DNA from: Colius striatus | Lineage: Eukaryota > Chordata > Aves > Coliiformes > Coliidae | DNA length: 64,000 nucleotides | NCBI RefSeq assembly: GCF_028858725.1 | Contig: NC_084765.1 | Coordinates: forward strand, 8,511,501 to 8,575,500 | Direction: 5' to 3' | In this document: positions 63,143 through 64,000 of the stretch, in pieces | How the letters are laid out: the number at the start of each line of letters is the position of its first letter | Position numbering within the stretch: position 1 is the stretch's first letter | Program-made: the position numbers and the translations under genes | Notes under the pieces: model-generated | Told to the model about the DNA's origin: nothing | Seen by the model: only the letters and a program-made list of their open reading frames with translations | The model's database searches: none

Positions 63143-64000
63143 GTGAATGTTAATTAACATGAATGCAGTGAGTAAGACTCAGCTGTTCTTTAAAATGTCA
63201 GAGTTTAGCCCAAGAAGAACTCTAACTCTTATGCAATGAGGAGCCACCGTCTCTTGTGAAAAACAGATGTAGTCTCAGAACTTCCCACTGCTGCCTGTGC
63301 AATATAAGCTGCATTCTGTGCTAGTGACTACAGAACCATCATCACTAGGCTCTCTATTTAGGAGTGCTTAAAATAATGCCTTGCACTACTATGTTATTTT
63401 GGCACAGAGAGCTGACTGGAAACTTTACAACTCAGGTGTTAATGTTTATTCTGGCTTAGGTCAGGGGTGAAAAGCACACATTCATCATAGTATCCTTGAG
63501 CTGAGGTTACACAGACTCTAAAATCTCATGTGAGTCCACTCTGCTCGTGTGGGTCATCACCTCTCCTAGCCTCTCACTTGGACCTGGGTGTCCCACCACT
63601 GCCAGAGACACTCCTCGGGCCGCACAGGGCAGATGCTCAGGGACTGGACCCAGCGAACTCTCTGGTTGAGGTTTTCTGTCTTTTTTTCCCTTCTCAGCTG
63701 GATGTGTTCCCTGTCCCAGCTGACAGCACAGCTGTGTGGATGTGGCTGCTGAACCAGCAGTGCAGGCTGGGGGAGGGCAGGATCACTCATGTTGCAGGAC
63801 ACATGGATTTATTCTGGGTTAAAATGACTGTGCAACCACAGCATGAGTATTGCTAACCCCAGGCATTCAAAAACTGAGTCAGGCTTTGGAACTACCTTCT
63901 GTTTTTTTTTAATTTTTTGCTGGTGGCTTTTGTAGCATTTTGTGTGTCCTCTGTTTTATAAGTAGGTGTATGTTTAGAATCTTGAAAACTATTTGGTTTA

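Larger units (their letters stand above)
59503..64000 (+). other. SPON1: 5' part of SPON1 intron 1
   Basis: The sequence returns to AT-rich, non-coding composition after the exon 1 donor. I looked for the next SPON1 exon, which should continue the reelin domain from a phase-1 acceptor, and saw none. SPON1 has a very long first intron in other vertebrates. The segment holds a C11T11 run, a 19-base tandem duplication at 63,105 and a GC-richer open stretch at 63,530-63,860. Open frames here on both strands (up to 128 codons, on the minus strand) resemble nothing I know. Confidence 0.85.

Noticed and set aside
63530..63856. Candidate SPON1 exon 2
   Set aside because: Translation after the acceptor does not continue the reelin domain in phase 1.
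1..64000. tRNA, rRNA, snRNA genes, CRISPR arrays, bacterial operons, mitochondrial insertions
   Set aside because: I scanned by eye for their typical motifs and saw none; a short tRNA-like pseudogene could still be missed without a covariance-model search.

Overview
This window looks like avian nuclear DNA. It is mostly AT-rich, repeat-poor intergenic sequence, and the only transposons I can identify with confidence are a few short CR1 LINE tails. The sense copies end in the ATTCTATG-type 3' repeat typical of CR1. Coding density is extremely low. The one clear gene has a CpG-island first exon and a spliced structure, as in vertebrates. CR1 also occurs in other sauropsids, so bird is an inference from CR1 dominance together with the low repeat load.

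Layout: positions 1 to about 58,700 hold no protein-coding exon that I can defend. This stretch contains seven recognisable CR1 remnants plus one doubtful one. The sense copies are near 5.0-5.3, 17.3-17.6, 21.05, 39.2 and 42.7 kb; the antisense copies are near 34.0 and 37.4 kb. It also holds a (TAA)n microsatellite, several T/G- or A/C-skewed low-complexity patches, short hairpins and tandem duplications, and a GC-richer island at 28.7-29.2 kb. Near 51.4 kb there is a weak resemblance to a retroviral primer-binding site.

From about 58.7 kb the composition changes abruptly. A 23-base G run is followed by a CpG-rich promoter and 5' UTR with a long pyrimidine tract, a CCG repeat, a perfect 9-bp inverted repeat enclosing a forkhead-like motif, and a 9-codon upstream ORF. 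The first coding exon of SPON1 (F-spondin, an extracellular-matrix axon-guidance glycoprotein) lies at 59,280-59,502 on the + strand. It encodes the signal peptide and the start of the reelin domain and ends at a consensus GTAAGT donor. The rest of the window (59,503-64,000) is the 5' part of SPON1 intron 1; I found no second exon in it. In mammals the gene upstream of SPON1 is FAR1, so the 59 kb before the promoter is probably part of the FAR1-SPON1 intergenic interval, which is a plausible home for SPON1 enhancers.

I did not find a convincing new biological system. The most useful leads are the structured SPON1 promoter and 5' UTR, a homeodomain-motif-rich block near 27.7 kb, two anonymous open segments behind good splice acceptors (18.3 and 28.9 kb), and the possible retroviral relic near 51.4 kb.
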